Assembly: GCA_019279435.1 (NCBI GenBank)
Contig: JAAALK010000287.1
Span: 22,258,162-22,322,161, forward strand
Length of the DNA stretch: 64,000 nt
Source: Zizania palustris
Lineage: Eukaryota > Streptophyta > Magnoliopsida > Poales > Poaceae
Direction of reading: 5' to 3'
Made by a program: the position numbers and the translations under genes. Below, one piece after another: positions 35,131 through 47,655 of the stretch (position 1 is its first letter; the number at the start of each line of letters is the position of its first letter). A model generated the notes under the pieces. That model did no database searches. It had not been told where the DNA came from and saw nothing but the letters and a program-made list of their open reading frames with translations.

Positions 35131-38100
35131 CATCACTAATCAGAGTGTAAGATTTGTAATCTTGTGACGTCTATCCGCCGTTTTGTTTAAGTAAACTTAA
35201 TAGCGACGACGAGCATCATCCATGTACTGATGTACAGTAACTTAACACCGCCTCTGAAAAAACAACAAAGCAAACATGAACGCTCTTGGACTTGTTGACT
35301 ACTGACGTCCTGACGATAAGCGAAGCAGTACGTTGTTCTGCTCGGCCAAATTATCATTTTTTCTCACAGGATAACGTGCATGTTTTAAGAACGTAAATAA
35401 ACATTACAGAATTAGTGAATTACAGTATAGAGTAGAGAACAGATCAGCAACACTGAGCTGCTAGCTAGTGAGTTAAAACCTGTGAACGGATGCTATTTTT
35501 TTTGTTTGGTTCTTAGGTTAAAACATTTTGGGTTTTAAATAGACTCGAAACGAGGTTTTTAATTTGAAAGTCAAAAAATACAAGTTTTTAAAACTTAGTT
35601 AAATTTTAGGGTATTACACTAGCTAGGAATCCGCCGAGCAATCTGCCAAACCTAGGAATTAGGGATGTGCACAAATAAACTGAAACCAAACTATACCGAA
35701 TTGGATCGAACTTTAATTTAGGTCTATTCGGATTTTTAAATAAGTAAACTTATTTTTATTTTTATTTCCCAAAAAATCGGCTTTTGATCAGTTTTCGGAC
35801 TTGAAAAATAAACAACCGGAAAACCGAAGAAATTTGAAATTTTAGTTGATATGTTGAATAGTGATGTAATTTTAATTTTATCTGAAAATCAAAGAATTTT
35901 AGAATTTCTAATTTTCATCATGACCCCGTCATCTCTTGTCTAGCATGACCGTCGACCCCGTCCTTTCTCGTTCGGCCCAACCGTTGTGTCCATCTCAGCC
36001 AACTGCCCTGCTCGTCCATTCAAGCTTTCTACGCCCGAAACGAGGCCGATACAACCCCACGACCTCGAATCTTGGAGCGTATCGATCGTTGTATGCTGAC
36101 CAGGCGGGCAGTCGTATTTGAAGGAGCACCGCGAGAAGCGGGGGTGGGTTGGATCGGCGGTGGCGATAAGTGTACGGGAGTTGCGTCGCCTTGGCGTGCG
36201 TTCGTTGGCAGCGCTTGCGCTACGTGGCAGCGGTCACGGTTGCGGCCTCGAAGGAGGACCGTCGTCTTCGTCATGGTGGAGGTGGTGATGTTGGCTGCGA
36301 CTTGGAGGAGGGCGCTACCGCGGAGCCCCTGTCGGTCCTCGGTGCCGTCACCTCTGCTTCGTTGGAGGAAAAAAGCGTGTGAGAATGGATGCGGGAAGAA
36401 GAAGGGAAATATGGACAATACGAAATCAACACACATGCAAAATGACATAGAATCGACCAAAAAACAGTAATGACATATAGGCTAATAAAAAATATTAATG
36501 GTATTTCTGCTGTTTTCAGAAAACAACGGTGACACAGAAGCAATTAACCTAATTTAATTTTATGTAAAGATCAAATAAAATTAAAATTTAGTTAATATAT
36601 TGAATTGTGAGGCAAATTTAATTTTATATAACTTATCAAGTGTCGGCTCTGGTTCTGCCGGTGGAGCGCTAGCTCTCTCCCCCTTCTTCCACGTGGGACT
36701 CCTCTCCTATGCGATGCCACCTGCGTGGCAGCGGGATATAATGCGGCCCGTCGTCCGGATGCGCGGCCAGGAAGGCGGCGACTGCAACCGTGGCATCGAG
36801 TAGGTGAGCGCGTCGTGGAAGGCGGCAAGGAGGATTTCGCGCAAGACACGGGGCGGCGAGGAACTCCTCTTCGTCGCTCATTCCGATGAGGAAGCTAGAT
36901 AGAACGGGCTCTCCTTGGACAGCGCGCGGCAGCGAAGACGTCGTGCCCGATTTCGGAGGCGCGGTATGTTGGGGCCAGGGCCGGGGCCGGGGAGGAGAAC
37001 GGCGGCGAGGAGATAGCGACCAGCGAGGTTGGGCCGCATTCCATAGCTCACGTAGATAGCACCTCCGCCGGAAAGCGAACAGTCTTGTTCCGAATTGCGG
37101 CGCGCTTTCGCGGCAAAATCGTTACAGAGTCTTTACAAACAATAGTATTGATGAGATTATTTCCCCAAACACTCGGTTCTCCCTAATGAGCAGGCTATGT
37201 AACTATTGTCTATTTGGTGGGTAGTATTTGTCTAGCTCGATTTGTATTAGTGAGTTAAGTCTAATTTAGTCAGGCTCAAAATATGTAATGTGTATTTATT
37301 TGATTGCCTACATAAAATGATGTTTAATTGCTCGCATGTAAATATATTGCGTGAGATAAAATTTGATAAACAATATATACAACTATTTGGTTATAATTGT
37401 TAATCCATCTTACATTCATTAATATTAATTTAAATGCATTATTATCATTTAATATGAGTTAATTAGGTACTAAAGACATCATTGGTTATAATTATGTATT
37501 TATTATCATTGGCAGTAGCTGACGCGTGCCTGTCGTCGTAGCAAGCTAAGGGTGCTTCTCCTCCTCCTCCTCCTCGGTGTGATTCGATGCCTCTGATGTT
37601 ACTGCTCTCGCCGAGACCCGAGAGCGACGCCGACATGAGCAATCGACCTGTGGCTGTGGGCTGTCGCCCGCTTGCTCTTGCTCGCAATTTGCACGGAGAT
37701 TGCAGACGAACAACCTGCGGGCTGCTTTCAGTTTGGCGGGCTTTGGCACGGTCTTGCCACGCAAACCTGCAGAAGCCCGGCTCTTGCATTGGAAGAGTTG
37801 GAAGGCACGCGTTCTCGGTTTTCGTCAGGACAGAATTCTCTGTGATTGTTGTGCCCAAGAATAGACTGAAAGGTGTGATTTCCCCCAATTTTTGTTGTTT
37901 CTCCTCCCTTTCTTTAACGCATGTGCTTAACATAAAAAAATTAAACATCCTTATTAAGAACCATATGTTTCAATGCAAAGATATCTAGTATTGTTATATA
38001 TGTTAGTTAATTTGTTGCTAAACTTACTTGATTAGTCATGCATGGTTGAAATTATCTTGATTAGCACCCGATGTTACAGTAAGCAGCACGCTTCTGCGTT

Positions 38101-38954
38101 AAGCATCCATGGTGTTCCTCTAAGCGCCTCCGTAGGCTTTCTATTAGACCTGCCCGCCCTTCTAGATCTTGTGGCTTTCACCGGTACTTAAGTCTGATTT
38201 AGTGTCCAATCTCACTCATCTGTAAGGTTGGATCTGTGTGCTGCTTTGCTTCAAGGTAAATAGGTAAGTTGTTCCTTGTAGGTTTTTTTATGTGCAAGTT
38301 TCTTGCCCATTTATTGAGCTGTATGTTTCTTTGTGCATGTGGAAGCAATAATCTCCGATCCCTTCTCCTTTCTTTGGCCTTTTTAAACTCAAGTTCGTTT
38401 TCTACGTATGTGACTTGATTTGGGGTGTTTGAATCAAGATACTAAATTTGAGCCCGTGTCACATCGAATATTGGAGAGAGGGGAGAGAAGGCAGATCTGG
38501 TGCGGTCGCGCTCGCGCAGAGGGGCGGAGGGGGTAGGCAGCATGCGCCGTGTGGGGTTCGGGGGAAGTAGAAGCAGATGGGGATGCATACCTCGAAGAAG
38601 GAGAAAGACGCGCGAAGGGTGGGAGATGCCCAACATCGCTTCGAGCCCCGAGGGGAGCGGGCCGCCTCTACCGCGCGAAGGTCGGTCCCCAGCCGTCGTC
38701 TTCTCCACAAAGGCCACGAACACCCAAGAGGTGGGTGAAGGCGGCGACGGCCGTCCGAGCAGGGGAGTCGATCGGCCGAGTGGCGATGGAAAACAGGCAG
38801 TGCGGTGGTGGAGCGGGACGGGCAAAGGTGGCGACGGACGGGTAGGGCGGTGGCGACAGCAGGGCGGGTGGAGGCGGCGGCGAGGAGAAGGGGAGAATAA
38901 TGAGATTTATACCTAGCTAGGGCACGCTCATGCGGAGGTTTGAGAGACCTAAGC
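35131..38954. other. Intergenic, no gene assigned
   Basis: A CCGAAAACCGAAG/GGATTTTTAAAT-rich patch (35650-35900), with a similar AAAATTTAGTTAATATATTGAAT block again near 36585, suggests remnants of an old element. GC-rich segments near 36670-37080 and 38500-38890 have open frames on both strands without recognisable domains. No gene is called. Confidence 0.35.
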
Positions 38955-39109
38955 CTGGTAACTTCCGTCGGCTACTGTTAAAACCGACGAAAGTTGTTAC
39001 TTTCCGTCGGCAAAAACAAGCCAATGGAAGTTATGTAATTTTTGTCGGTTTTAGAAAAAACCGACGAAAATTATATTAGCCGACGAAAGTGTACCATTTT
39101 CTTGTAGTG
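38955..39109. mobile_element. Truncated CACTA terminus
   Basis: The right end reads CTTGTAGTG, as in CACTA elements. It is preceded by dense AACTTCCGTCGG/CCGACGAAAGTT subterminal repeats of the same type as the complete element at 803-1440. No CACTA start is found on the left, so this is a broken end. Confidence 0.7.
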
Positions 39110-39290
39110 GTAGTCCTGGGAATTGGGCCGGCACGGACCGACCCTTTCGTGCTTCGGGCTAAAATGCTTCGGGCCGTGCCGTGCTGGCCCAAATAGCGAA
39201 AACATTGGCCCAGCACAGCCCTAAAGCACGGCGTGCCTTCTTTGGGCCAGGCCGGCCCAAGCACGGCCCACATATTACAAATGTGTCTAT
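39110..39290. repeat. GGGCCGTGC-rich inverted repeat
   Basis: CCGGCACGGACCGACCC with GCTTCGGGC on the left, and TTTGGGCCAGGCCGGCCC with AAGCACGGCCCA on the right, form an imperfect inverted repeat. This is a common plant element terminus. No coding sequence and no class assigned. Confidence 0.4.
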
Positions 39291-39854
39291 TTGTTCTGCA
39301 GGTTTGAGTAATTTATGGCAATGCTTCCCTGTCTTTCTGTCTACTTGCCTTGCAGGTTTGAGTAATTCATGGCAATGCCCAATTTCTAGCACTACTTACT
39401 GACATTCAACTCAAACACCCACAAAAAATCGGATGCACACGAGGAATGATGTATTGCCTTCCTTGAAGTTTAGCATCTACTTAATTAGTAAAAAAGTACA
39501 TGTAAAATCCTTGTTTAACGTAAACTTTGCGTAACATGAGGAATTTACTTAAAAGTATTTTCGTACGACGCTGAAACGACAAACACACAGTAGTGCTAGT
39601 GCTGCATGCAGCCCCATTTGCTGCATCCTCCTCCTCCTCCTCTCTCGACGCCGGCGAGATTATTGTGATCAGCGGTGCCATTGGAAGCCGTCGTGGCACC
39701 GGCATGTCTCGTTCCCCTCCATCATCACCGGCGACATCTGGAGCCCGCACTGGTAGCAGAACACCGCGTGGCACCTTCAAAACGGAAATGATCAGTACTA
39801 CTTATAAAAGTTGCATACAACTGAGATGCTAGCTAGTAAAAGGCAGATTAGTAG

Positions 39855-40725
39855 TGTTGAATAAATGGGTTTGGTCCAAATTTATTTGAAGAATAATTCC
39901 TGGAAAAATCTCAAAAGCCCACCATGTAGAGGGAGCATGTGAACCTTTAGTCCCACCTTGCTAGTTCTAGGAGAGGGAGACCAGCTTATAAGGGATGGTG
40001 CTCTCCTTGCAACTAGACCTATATGGGTGAGAGGAGACTAGAGAAACACACGCGCTCGCTCGTCTCGCCGGGCCGGCTCGGGCACGGGCACGAGCATGGG
40101 CAAGGGCACGGCCAGGGGGCGCGGGCACAGGCACGGGCCAGGGGGCGCGGGCGCACGACATGCGCGTGAATGGTCCACCGAAATCGGCTCTGATTGCTTG
40201 CGCAGACGCGACTCCCTTTTGCCGTTCCGTTTTGCTGCGGGTGTAATTGGTTGGAACGGTACGGTTCTGCGAAAGAGAGAACTGAAGAGTCTCGCTGATC
40301 TTCTCTGTTTTTGTGCTGCCATTCGTAGCCTACTCCGTTCCTCTCATCGGTGTGCACCGTTGAGCGGAAGAGCAGGTCTCCGGAACCCGTCGCCTTCGAG
40401 ATCCTGCACCGAGAGAGGGCGAATAAGGTTTTTGGGAAGCGCTCCGCGCGACTGCTCACGTTTGTCCACCACGGCTCGTCTTCCTCTTCGCTCGAGTGTT
40501 GCCCGTCGTCGCCGTCGTCCGGTACCACGCGTCGTCGTCGTGGTACCAGTCCGATCTGTGGCTGCTCCAACTGTGAACATTCGGTATGTTCTTACCACGT
40601 TCAGTACATTATTCTTGTTCATGTCTACAGTGTACTGCTATACCATGGTTATGCGTATTCATCTGTTTCACGTCATGATTTATTTGTGGAATAAGTTAAA
40701 CCTAAAAGTGTTGTTATTTCCAACA
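39855..40725 (+). repeat. 5' LTR of the copia element
   Basis: 871 bp. Contains a CTTATAAGG TATA-like block near 39985 and a GC-rich GGGCACGGGCA tandem stretch near 40080-40150. It pairs with 45198-46121. Confidence 0.93.
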
Positions 40726-40761
40726 ATCCAAAAACCTTATTCTAGGCACTGTGGTTTTGAT

Positions 40762-43700
40762 ATGGCTGGATTTGCTGATGTACTGAGGCACGAGAAATTT
40801 TCCGGTGTGCACTTCAAGAGATGGCAGATCAAAGTCACTTTGTGGCTAACAACTATGAATGTCTACTGGGTTAGTAGTGGCAAACCTGAAGGAGATCTTT
40901 CTGCTGAAAAAGAGAAAGAGTTCAAGGATGCCACTACAATCTTTGTAGGATGCATTCTTAGTGTTCTTTCTGATCGTCTGTGCGAGGTGTATATGCACAT
41001 GACAGACGCGAAGGAGTTATGGGATGCACTGAATACCAAATTCGGTGCTACTGATGCTAGCAATGACTTGTATGTCATGGAGCAATTTCATGATTACAGG
41101 ATGGTTAATAACCGTTCTGTAGTGGATCAAGCTCATGAAATACAGGCCATTGCTAAGGAACTCGAACTCCTAAAGTGTGCCTTACCCGACACATTTGTGG
41201 TTGCTTGCATTATTGCAAAAATACCTTCTTCATGGAGGAGTTTCAGTACTGCACTCAAACACAAGAGACATGAATTCTCTGTTGAGAGTTTGATAAGGTC
41301 TCTTGATGTTGAGGAGAAAGCCAGGGAAAAGGACGTTGCGTCAAAAGGTGAGGGGCAATCGAGCGCCAATGTGGTGCATCAACCCTTAGGCAAGAACAAA
41401 GGGAAATTCAAAGTTAAACAAACTACCAACTACAAGAAGAAGAAGAGTAAAACAGATGCGAAGCCTTGCTTTGTATGTGGAGAAGTTGGCCATTGGGCCA
41501 AGAAGTGTCCACATCGCAAAGGGATGAAAGCTCCTGCAGTACAGACTTCAAAGTCTGTCAATGTGACCATTGGCAATACTGAAGATGGGAACGGGTATGG
41601 TAATTTTCCTACCGTTCTTTCAGTTGATCAATCTACCAATTGGTGGGTTGATACAGGGGCTAATGTACATGTCTGTACTAATATCTCTTTGTTCTCTTCT
41701 TACTAGGTCACTCGGGATTCTTCCGTCCTAATGGGGAATGGGTCTCATGCTTCTGTTCATGGTGTTGGCACGGTAGATCTGAAGTTTACTTTGGGAAAGA
41801 TCGTGCAGCTGAAGAACGTGCAGCATGTCCCTTCTATCAACAAGAATCTAGTTAGTGGCTCCCTTCTATGTAGGGATGGGTTTAAATTGGTGTTTGAGTC
41901 TAATAAAGTAGTCGTGTCAAAACATGGACTATTTATTGATAAAGGCTACGAATGTGGTGGCTTGTTTCGTTTTTCCCTTTCTGATTTCTGCAATAAATCT
42001 GTGAACCATATATGTCGCAACGTTGGTGATGAACTGATGATGTTAATGTTTGGCACTCACGTTTATGTCATATAAATTTTGGTTTGATGTCTCGGCTTTC
42101 TAGTATGAACTTAATTCCAAACATTTCCATTGTTAAAGGTTCTAAGTATCATAGTTGTGTGCAGTCAAAGCAACCTCGTAAGCCTCACAGGGCAGCCGAG
42201 GAAAGAAACTTGACACCACTAAAACTCGTACATTCAGATCTTTGTGAAATGAATGGCGTGTTAACAAAGGGTGGAAAACGATACTTCATGACGCTAATTG
42301 ATGATGCGACTAGATTTTGCTATGTTTATCTATTAAAAACGAACTTGACTATTTTAAAATTTATAAGGCAGAAGCTGAAAATCAACTAGAGAGAAAGATC
42401 AAAAGACTTAGGTCGGATCGTGGTGGAGAGTATTTTTCAAATGAGTTTGACTTATTCTGTGAGGAACATGGAATTATACATGAGAGAACACCTCCCTATT
42501 CACCCGAATCAAATGGGATTGCCGAAAGGAAGAACCGCACCTTGACTGACTTGGTTAATGCCATGTTAGACACTGTGGGATTATCTGAGGCATGGTGGGG
42601 GAGGCGTTACTGACCTCTTGTCATGTATTAAATAGAGTTCCTAACAAGAATAAGGACAAAACCCCATACGAGATGTGGGTTGGAAGAAAACCATCACTTT
42701 CCTACTTGCGCACATGGGGTTGCTTGACGAAAGTCAATGTACCAATAACTAAGAAGCGCAAGCTTGGACCTAAAACTGTAGATTGTGTCTTTCTTGGATA
42801 TGCTCATCGCAGTATTGCCTATAAATTTTTAGTAGTAAAATCTGAGGTACCAGACATGCATGTTGGTACAATTGTGGAGTCTCGAGATGCAACATTTTTT
42901 GATAGCATATTTCCAATGAAAGATACTCATAGCACTTCTAGTCAAACTCCTGAGACAATTCCCAATTCAATCACACCACCTGAATTTTCTGAACAAACAC
43001 ATGAAACTGTCCCTGAGGAGGATGATAGTGAAGCTCCTAGGAGGAGCAAGAGACGAAGGATAAATAAATCCTTTGGTGATGATTTCACTGTGTACCTTGT
43101 GGATGACACTCCCACGTCTATGTCAGAAGCATATGCATCTCCTGATGCAGACTACTGGAAAGAGGCTGTCCGTAGCGAGATGGATTCCATTATTGCTAAC
43201 AGGACTTGGGAGGTGACAGAACGACCTTATGGTTACAAACCTGTAGGGTGCAAGTGGGTGTTCAAAAAGAAGCTTAGGCTTGATGGTACTATTGAAAAGT
43301 ATAAGGCTCGACTTGTAGCCAAGGGCTATACTCAGAAAGAAGGCGAAGATTTCTTTGACACTTACTCACCTATTGCTCGATTGACCACTATTCGAGTACT
43401 ACTTTCTTTGGCTGCCTCACATGGTCTTCTCGTTCATCAGATGGACGTTAAGACAATTTTTCTTAATGGAGAGCTGGATGAGGAAATTTACATGGATCAG
43501 CCTGATGGATTTGTAGTAAAAGGTCAAGAAGGCATGGTGTGTAAGCTATTAAAATCTTTGTATGGTCTGAAACAAGCTCCTAAGCAATGGCATGAGAAGT
43601 TTGATAAAACTTTAACATCTGCGGGCTTTGCAGTAAATGAGGCAGATAAATGTGTATACTATCGCTATGGTGGGGGTGAGGGAGTTATTTTGTGCCTATA

Positions 43701-44649
43701 TGTCGACGACATACTGATCTTTGGGACAAGTATTAATGTGATAAATGAAATCAAAACTTTCTTGTCTCAAAATTTTGATATGAAGGATCTGGGAGTGGCT
43801 GATGTAATTCTGAACATCAAGCTAATAAGGGATGAGAATGGGATTACACTTTTGCATTCTCATTATGTGGAAAAGGTCTTAAGTCGCTTTGGCTATATGG
43901 ACAGTAAGCCTTCTCCAACACCTTATGATCCTAGTTTGTTACTTCGAAAGAATAAGAGAGTTGCTAGGAATCAATTGGAATACTCCTAGATCATTGGATC
44001 ACTCATGTACCTAGCTAGTGCTACTAGGCCTGACATCTCTTTTGCTGTTTGCAAATTGAGCCGGTTTACTTCTAATCCGGGAGATGATCATTGGCGTGCG
44101 CTTGAGAGAGTCATGCGCTATCTAAGAGGTACTATGAGTTTTGGACTTCACTATTCTGGGTACCCTTCGGTACTGGAGGGTTATAGTGATTCAAACTGGA
44201 TCTATGATATTGATGAGATCAAAGCCATGAGTGGATATGTGTTCACTCTTGGAGGTGCAGCTGTTTCATGGAGGTCTTGCAAACAGACCATATTGACGAG
44301 GTCAACCATGGAAGCAGAGCTCATGGCACTAGACACAGCCACTGTTGAAGCAGAATGGCTGCGTGATCTATTGATGGATTTACTAGTGGTTGAAAAACCA
44401 GTGCCAACTATCCTTATGAACTGTGACAATCAAACGGTCATTGTCAAGGTGAATAGTTCTAAAGATAACATGAAATCGTCTAGACATGTAAAGAGACGAT
44501 TGAAATCTGTCAGGAAGTTGAGAAACTCCGAAGTTATAACATTAGATTATATCCAAACATCTAAAAACCTGGCAGATCCCTTTACAAAGGGATTATCACG
44601 AAATGCGATAGACAATGCATCGAAGGAGATGGGTATGAGACCCATGTGA
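40762..44649 (+). pseudogene. Ty1/copia gag-pol polyprotein, interrupted
   Basis: The order gag-protease-integrase-reverse transcriptase-RNase H is that of Ty1/copia. The gag (from ATG 40762) is of the UBN2 type, with a zinc knuckle CFVCGEVGHWAKKC. The protease motif WWVDTGANVHVC lies near 41640. Integrase core segments follow (HSDLCEM, LIDDATRF, SDRGGEYF, SPESNGIAERKNR). The reverse transcriptase has KARLVAKGYTQ, MDVKTIFLNGELDEEIYM and the catalytic CLYVDDI. RNase H ends the frame (DSNW, TRSTMEAELMAL). Breaks: in-frame TAG at 41704 and 43987, and frameshifts near 42040, 42340 and 42605. It cannot make an intact polyprotein. Confidence 0.93.
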
Positions 44650-45197
44650 GTTATACTATGGTAGTAACCCAACCTATGTGATCGGCGATCCCGTGAATTA
44701 GGACCTGGGAAGAACAAGCCATCAACTAACTGAAAAGAGTAATTTTAACCCACTCTAAGTGAAGATGCAATACTCTCAGAAACTGCTAGGCAGGTTGACG
44801 ACTGTCTTAATGTGTTCTGTTGGCTATATTAGTGAAGATGCTATCCTGCAGAGCATTCTTGAAAGAACACACCTATATGAGCTCGATTGTTGGTCACAGT
44901 CTATGGAGACTTGGGTAGTCTCCTAGTAAGATCATGAAGAGACCAAGGAGTATGACTTATACGCTCCACCCGAGGGGTAGGCTACTGGCAGCCTAATATC
45001 AGTTAAGACTTTAAGTAAAACTTACTTGCACAAAACTTGCAATTCAAGGCACAGTCCATTGTTCAAGTTGTGAGTGAGTGTAGCTTGAAGCTCTAGATGG
45101 ATGTTCAACCTTAACTGGTCTCCATCAAAACACTGGTATATAAACAACACAAAGAATCAGGCAAATCTCTGTGGGACTTTGAGCTATTGTGGGGGAT

Positions 45198-46121
45198 TGT
45201 TGAATAAATGGGCTTGGCCCAAGTTTATTTGAAGAATAATTCTTGGGAAAATCTCAAAGGCCCACCATGTAGAGGGAGCATGTGAACCTTTAGTCCCACC
45301 TTGCTAGTTCTAGGAAAGGAAGACCATCTTATAAGGGATGGTGCTCTCCTTGCAACTAGACCTATATGGGTGAGAGGAGACTAGAGAAACACACGTGCTC
45401 GCTCGCCTCGCCTCGCCGGGCCGGGCCGGGCTCGGGCACGGTCACGGGCGCGGGCGCGGGCGCACGACATGCGCGTGAATGGTCCACCGAAATCGGCTCC
45501 GATTGCTTGCGCAGACGCGGCTCCCTTTTGCCGTTCCGTTTTGCTGCGGGTGTAATTGGTTGGAATGGTTCCGATTCACCTTCGGAGCAGTTACTAGTGG
45601 AGAATGAAGAGACGCCATGATCAAGCGTCTATTTCTCCTAAACCAAAAACTGAGCGATGATTCTGCGAAAGAGAGAACTGAAGAGTCTCGCCGATCTTCT
45701 CTGTTTTTGTGCTGCCATTCGTAGCCTACTCCGTTCCTCTCATCGGCGTGCACCGTTGAGCGGAAGAGCAGGTCTTCGGAACCCGTCGCCTTCGAGATCA
45801 TGCACCGGGAGAGGGCGAATAAGGTTTTTGGGAAGCGCTTTGCGCGACTGCTCGCGTTCGTCCACCACGGCTCGTCTTCCTCTTCGCTCGAGTGCTGCCC
45901 GTCGTCGCCGTCGTCCGGTACCGCGCGTCGTCGTCGTAGTACCAGTCTGATCTGTGGCTGCTCCAACTGTGAACATTCGGTACGTTCTTACCACGTTCAA
46001 TACATTATTCTTGTTCATGTCTACAGTGTACTGCTATACCGTGGTTATGCATATTCATCTGTTTCACGTCATGATTTATTTGTGGAATAAGTTAAACCTA
46101 AAAGTGTTGTTATTTCCAACA
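45198..46121 (+). repeat. 3' LTR of the copia element
   Basis: 924 bp, starting after the G-rich tract and followed by the AGTAG duplication. It carries an internal segment of about 90 bp not present in the 5' LTR. Confidence 0.93.
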
Positions 46122-46126
46122 AGTAG

Positions 46127-46698
46127 ATATTGCATTATTCCAAGTGTTGTGCAAGGCTTCTCGTCGTCATGGATTAAAAGAGTTTTTCGACGAATTAATA
46201 TATAGATTTAAAATAAAAATAAAAAATGAGAAAGTAAACACAAATTAACTAGACTGAAACAAGTTTCCTGAGCTCTAAAACTCACTTAAACTAAGTAACG
46301 AAGTAAACTCGAGCTAGACCAAACTTGTACCTATAAAAACAGAAGAAAAAAAAAGCAACCTAGTAAAGACAAACACAAGCTCCCCAAACAAACTTACACT
46401 GTGTAATTTACAGATACACCCTTTCACTGTCAAATTACTAAAAGTACTACTCTACATCACTATGGTATTATAATCGATCACTTGGCACATATGGGTTTCA
46501 CATATATGTCTTTCGCATGTGTATTTCACACATGTATGTTTCTTATGTGTTTCACATATATACGTGTATTTCTTATACGGTGTTTCTCAAATGTGTGTTT
46601 CACATATACGAGGCGCCTAGCTACCTTCACAACATCACATGCAATACAAACAATTAAACAAATCTATATTCCCTTTAGTATAAATAAACATACATAGG
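46127..46698 (-). other. RBR intron sequence between insertions
   Basis: AT-rich, with a patch of CACATATATG/TTTCACATA imperfect repeats at about 46485-46620. No gene. Confidence 0.5.
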
Positions 46699-47655
46699 CC
46701 CTGTATGGATCCAGGAGTTAAAGTTAGTTTGGGTTAGATTTACCCCAACTAACCCCAAAACACCCATACAGGAGGGTTAGAGTTGGGCTATTTCAATCTA
46801 ACCCATCAAAAAAAATTAGCACCTCTCTAATTGGGGCTAGTTTATGTGAGACCCACCCAAAAAAGAGATTTCCAACCACACAACGGATCCCCACACAGCC
46901 ACACAACGGGATTAGTCTGGCCCAGAGATCTGGGATTCAATTTAGGAAAAAATTCGGTCGCCACCGAAATAGACGAAATTCGGAAAATTCGGATAAAATT
47001 CAACCGAAATGGTTACAGAATTTGAAACATTTTGGAACATGACAGGAGTAAGAAAAAGCAACCCGAATGAAGCACATTCACTGAGAAAAAATCATAAAGG
47101 GTGAAAGAAAAACAACAATACACGTGTTGTCGAACTCCTCCAATTATTTCTTGATTTTACTTAAATGCTTGTCACCGGTTCCCGCACATAACCGTATGAT
47201 TTGGGGACATTCGTTGATTCACTACTATCTTTTAATCGCAACCTCACAAGAGCATGGACCCTACTGAGCAGTCGGCAGGGAATGAGAGAAGGAAACAAAG
47301 CTAGATTTTTTAACTGATAATGGACTTTTATACCTAGGGATGCATATTGTGGGCTTTTTTATACCTTGTACTAAGCTGAAAATTTAAATTGGGCCGAATT
47401 TTTTAGCCGGTTTTTAAAAATTTCGGACCGGACCGAATTTGGTGAATTTCACCGAAATTCGGCCCACTCGGCCCGAATCCCAGAACCGTGGTCTGGCCAC
47501 ACTAAATCAAGCGAAAAAGTAGTCAAATGATTGAAAAAGTAACTAACTCTAACCCTTGCATCCATACACCTCAAGGGCTAGAGTTAGTTCAGAGTTAATT
47601 TAGGGTTACAATCTAACTCTAACCTCTAGCCCTGCTAGAGTTTCCATACAGGGCC
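46699..47655. mobile_element. TIR element with GGCCCTGTATGG ends, split by a nested hAT-like element
   Basis: The ends are GGCCCTGTATGG and its exact inverse CCATACAGGGCC, flanked by ATA on each side (a 3-bp duplication is likely). Inner parts also pair (TTAGAGTTGGG and AACTCTAACCC-type blocks). Removing the nested element (46923-47490) and one copy of its 8-bp duplication leaves roughly 380 bp. It is non-coding and lies in the long RBR intron. Confidence 0.75.
46923..47490. mobile_element. hAT-like non-autonomous element, 568 bp
   Basis: Flanked by a perfect 8-bp duplication GTCTGGCC (46915-46922 and 47491-47498), the hAT target length. The termini CAGAGATCTGGGATTC and, inverted, CACGGTTCTGGGATTC agree over most positions. 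Subterminal regions are rich in AAATTCGG/CCGAATTT. It has no transposase. Similar AAATTCGG sequence is found at both ends of the AT-rich block 51826-53283. Confidence 0.82.

Larger units (their letters stand above)
39855..46121 (+). mobile_element. Ty1/copia LTR retrotransposon, full length but decayed
   Basis: LTRs at 39855-40725 and 45198-46121 both begin TGTTGAATAAATGGG and end TTATTTCCAACA. The target duplication AGTAG is perfect (39850-39854 and 46122-46126). A G-rich tract (TTGTGGGGGAT) precedes the 3' LTR. No canonical initiator-Met primer site was recognised after the 5' LTR. The two LTRs differ by several indels (a GC-rich duplication in the 5' copy, an extra segment of about 90 bp near 45569-45660 in the 3' copy), which suggests considerable age. 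It is inserted in the last intron of the RBR gene, antisense to it. Confidence 0.95.

Noticed and set aside
37463..37948. Minus-strand 161-codon frame
   Set aside because: It contains a run of Gly from a CTC microsatellite and no motif. No splice or promoter context supports it.
40096..40761. N-terminal extension of the copia gag frame into the LTR
   Set aside because: The open frame continues back into the 5' LTR, but the gag family begins at the ATG at 40762 (MAGFADVL). The upstream part is LTR sequence.
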